From Mesostigma viride (taxonomy: Eukaryota; Streptophyta; Mesostigmatophyceae; Mesostigmatales; Mesostigmataceae), in NCBI GenBank assembly GCA_009746045.1, contig RPFO01000026.1:4808011-4832026 (forward strand): a DNA stretch of 24,016 bases. Reading direction: 5' to 3'. Shown piece by piece: positions 22,082-24,016 of the stretch. The first letter of the stretch is position 1. Every line of letters starts with the position of its first letter. A program made the position numbers and the translations under genes. Under the pieces are notes generated by a model, which worked only from the letters and a program-made list of their open reading frames with translations, was not told the DNA's origin and ran no database searches.

Positions 22082-23311
22082 ATGGGAGCACGCGCACTTA
22101 CTAGAGGCGACACCGTTGGCGCGGTCCAACACGCCATTCCCGGGATCGCGGCGGGGATGACGGCGGTGGGGCACCAGGTCGCGCCGAGTTGGGTCCCGGC
22201 GTCCGCTCCAATGACCGTTTTTGACGCGATGAACGGCCCAGCGGGACGGATCGCGACAGGGGCGGCCTTTAACGCCGCGAAGGCGTTCGGAAACGCGGAA
22301 GGCGGGTTCAAGAGCCGTCTCGGGGCCGCGGGGCTGTCCCTCGGAGCGTCCCTTCTCCCCGGCGCGTCCGTGGCGTTCGCGGACTCGCAAGCGGGCGTGT
22401 CCGCGGTTAAGACCATACTCGACCAGTTTGGTCTCTCGTCCGCCGTGGATCCCACATCCGTCCTCCAGATCGTCAAGATGTTCGGCCCCGGAGCCCTGAG
22501 GATGCTCTTCCCTCCGAACATCGACCCCAAGCTCGCCGACAGTGCCATCGGGCGAATCGTCGACTCCCTCTACAGTTCTCACCTGTGGGGACAATATCTC
22601 CGAGGGCCTCCTGCCGCGCCCGCCGACACTGTGCCCCCGGGATACATCTCCACGGGCAACATGACCATGATACAGCCCGGAGACACGAACTGGCCGCCCC
22701 CGCGCGACGGCTTCACCGATTGGGCGGCGCGTGGCCCGGCGGTCACCGTCATGCCCCCGCCTGTCAACAACCAGTCGAACGGGTTCACATCCTGGACCCC
22801 TCCCACCAACACCATCCCGCCCAATTCCATCTACGACCCTTTGATGTCCGCTCAAGCGGGCGGAGATCCGTATGGACAAGTCGTCCTCGGCGGCGGATCC
22901 CCGTACTCGCAGGTCGCTACGACAAGCGGGTACTCGTATGGCGGAAATCCGTACGCTCAATTCGCGCTAGGCTCAGGGACAGATCCGTACGCCCGCTCTT
23001 TCCAATCCGGCTTCCAGCCTCCTCCCGAGCCCACCATCCTTTCTCCGCCACCCTACATGGACGGATCCAACGCGGTGGTCGACCCTTCCGCAATGGGCGC
23101 GTACAGCATCAACAGCGGATACTACTCGCCCTATTATAGGAATACGTGGGTTGGCGTTGGGCCGCAGCCCAATAGCACGTCCACCGCGGCCGAGTCCACG
23201 AAGTCGCCCAGCATGTGCTGGGTGTCCTTGGCGATCACGCGCATGCTCGGGGGAGCGTCCGGTCCGGCACCACGTAATTGGGACGCTTCCGGGACTCGCA
23301 CACCGTGTTGA
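22082..23311 (+). CDS. Pro/Gly/Tyr-rich probable virion protein
   Basis: The first 165 residues are Ala/Gly-rich and helical (IPGIAAGMTAVGHQVAPSWV; GASLLPGASVAFADS), continuing the character of the LysM protein's end. The rest is Pro, Asn, Gly, Ser and Tyr-rich with loose repeats of the type DPYGQVVLGGG, SPYSQVATTSG, NPYAQFALGSG and DPYARSFQSG (about 260-315). No family recognised; a structural or fibre-like role is inference. The ATG at 22082 may be internal if the G6 run upstream lost a base. From about 23150 on the frame overlaps the antisense KilA-N gene, and the natural C-terminus is unclear. Confidence 0.5.
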   Translation: MGARALTRGDTVGAVQHAIPGIAAGMTAVGHQVAPSWVPASAPMTVFDAMNGPAGRIATGAAFNAAKAFGNAEGGFKSRLGAAGLSLGASLLPGASVAFADSQAGVSAVKTILDQFGLSSAVDPTSVLQIVKMFGPGALRMLFPPNIDPKLADSAIGRIVDSLYSSHLWGQYLRGPPAAPADTVPPGYISTGNMTMIQPGDTNWPPPRDGFTDWAARGPAVTVMPPPVNNQSNGFTSWTPPTNTIPPNSIYDPLMSAQAGGDPYGQVVLGGGSPYSQVATTSGYSYGGNPYAQFALGSGTDPYARSFQSGFQPPPEPTILSPPPYMDGSNAVVDPSAMGAYSINSGYYSPYYRNTWVGVGPQPNSTSTAAESTKSPSMCWVSLAITRMLGGASGPAPRNWDASGTRTPC

Positions 23312-23741
23312 TGGCGACGGTCGTCGTCGTGCCGTGGACCGCGTCGTGGGCGTCTCGCACCACCTCCATCATGGTGATGTCGCCCGCCAGGATGCGGTCC
23401 ACCCACGACCCTGCCTTGACGGCAAACTTCGGGCTTATCCACGCGGCCAACTGGGTAACGAGACGGGGATGAATCCAGGTCCCGCGCTCGTCGTTCAAGC
23501 CGGTCGCGACCTCGTCAAAAACCGTTTGGGGGGTCCTATCACTTGTGAGAGGACCCCTCAGATCCTCTTCGAGCTCCTTGACAAACTCTTGCACGGTACC
23601 CAGCCTCCACCAGTTCGTGAACAGCTTCTTACCGTTCGAGGCTGCGTGGCAAAGGTCCTTTCCCAAAATGAGTCGGTCGTTTTTTCGGACCTTGATTTCC
23701 TTGGTCTCATCGACAACAAAACCTGGGAGACTCTTCGAGAA
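23134..23741 (-). pseudogene. KilA-N domain protein, frame-broken and without an ATG
   Basis: KilA-N is a DNA-binding domain common in large DNA viruses and phages. The frame opens at 23741 and contains EIKVRKNDRLILGKDLCHAA, then KKLFTNWWRL, then the signature ERGTWIHPRLVTQLAAWISP and KFAVKAGSWV. There is no ATG; the first usable codons are TTG or GTG. Near 23249-23267 the frame is lost: the original frame stops at 23235, while sequence in another frame (MRVIAKDTQHMLGDFVDSA) carries on to 23134 and looks coding. One absent base in G5 (23249-23253), or an extra copy of CCGGA (tandem CCGGACCGGA, minus strand), would explain this. The C-terminal domain usual for such proteins is missing or very short. 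Confidence 0.6.
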
Positions 23742-23745
23742 TTAA

Positions 23746-24016
23746 GGAATAGGAATCAAAAGAAGAAAGCACAAAAGAAAAAGGAAAACTTGAAGGTCTG
23801 CAGCAGGAACAAAATTAAAAACAATCCTTTTTAACAACAGTAATGGATAGGGAACCGAATTCCCAAGGTGGAGGAGTATCTAAGCTAGAAGAGGATGCAG
23901 CCCTCTTAGGGGAGACCGAAGGAGGGGTAGCAAAATCTAGAGCTTCTACAGGAGGCGACCATGAGGAGTAGAACGTACGTGTAGCCCTAGATCTGATAAC
24001 GCTATGGTCTATAAGA
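23746..24016. other. AT-richer, non-viral-looking sequence at the right edge
   Basis: Composition changes from GC-rich to A-rich between about 23690 and 23760 (many AAAGAAA tracts). No known gene is seen. It may be host chromosome or another mobile element next to the viral block. Confidence 0.4.
23843..23971 (+). CDS. Possible 42-residue ORF, doubtful
   Basis: From ATG 23843: MDREPNSQGGGVSKLEEDAA, acidic and Gly-rich, stop TAG at 23969-23971. It could be a small gene, an exon, or the N-terminus of a retroelement ORF interrupted by a stop, but it could equally be chance. Nothing specific is recognised. Confidence 0.15.
   Translation: MDREPNSQGGGVSKLEEDAALLGETEGGVAKSRASTGGDHEE

Noticed and set aside
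7589-23890. Shared TCTAAGCTAGAA near 7590 and 23879
   Set aside because: Only 12 bases with no extension; most likely coincidence.
1-24016. CRISPR array, tRNA or rRNA genes
   Set aside because: No regularly spaced short repeats beyond coding repeats and no cloverleaf or rRNA-like sequence seen on either strand.

Overview
The window reads as a block of a large eukaryotic DNA virus (nucleocytoplasmic large DNA virus type) interrupted by one complete, young LTR retrotransposon and ending in unrelated, AT-richer DNA. The virus-like parts (1-4799, 12970 to about 23700) are visibly GC-rich, tightly packed on both strands, and show no introns. Recognisable families fit giant viruses: a GNAT-like acetyltransferase, OTU-type cysteine proteases, short Cys/His zinc proteins, a six-unit Cys/His repeat protein, a small conserved membrane protein, a LysM protein, a Pro/Gly-rich probable virion protein and a KilA-N protein. 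No capsid, DNA polymerase or other hallmark gene is present, so the family cannot be named. The sequence does not decide between a virus integrated in a eukaryotic chromosome (endogenous giant virus) and a virus genome that captured a retrotransposon; a possible non-viral edge near 23700 leans towards integration.

Layout. 1-4800: Ala/Arg-rich protein; GNAT-like protein with a repeat tail and a frame break; a membrane gene or gene pair on the minus strand; a hairpin-containing divergent spacer; a zinc protein; a virion-like protein; then three minus-strand genes, the last a 40-residue basic protein. 4800-12969: the retrotransposon (456-bp LTRs differing at 2 sites, 5-bp target duplication GTATA) with gag, a short -1-frame ORF, a region carrying two nested direct duplications, and a 1.2-kb-codon pol of Ty1/copia type whose domain order is integrase, protease-like, reverse transcriptase, RNase H. 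13014-17629: membrane-anchored protein, Cys/His repeat protein, small membrane protein, a protein with two possible D5-like winged-helix segments, OTU protease, and others. 17342-21429: a minus-strand series of ORFs in three frames that probably form one long coiled-coil protein ending in a degenerate OTU-like domain. 21459-23311: LysM ORF and Pro/Gly-rich ORF, probably one gene. 23134-23741: broken KilA-N gene lacking an ATG. 23746-24016: non-viral-looking DNA.

Two overall signals stand out. First, the retrotransposon landed in the tiny spacer between two divergent viral genes, inside a TATA-like motif of the kind seen just upstream of many ATGs here, and the target duplication left a copy of that motif on each side. 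Second, seven frame breaks in the viral part are all explained by one missing base, mostly at G/C runs, whereas gag and pol are open throughout. That pattern points either to systematic homopolymer undercalling in the assembly or to very early decay of an integrated virus.
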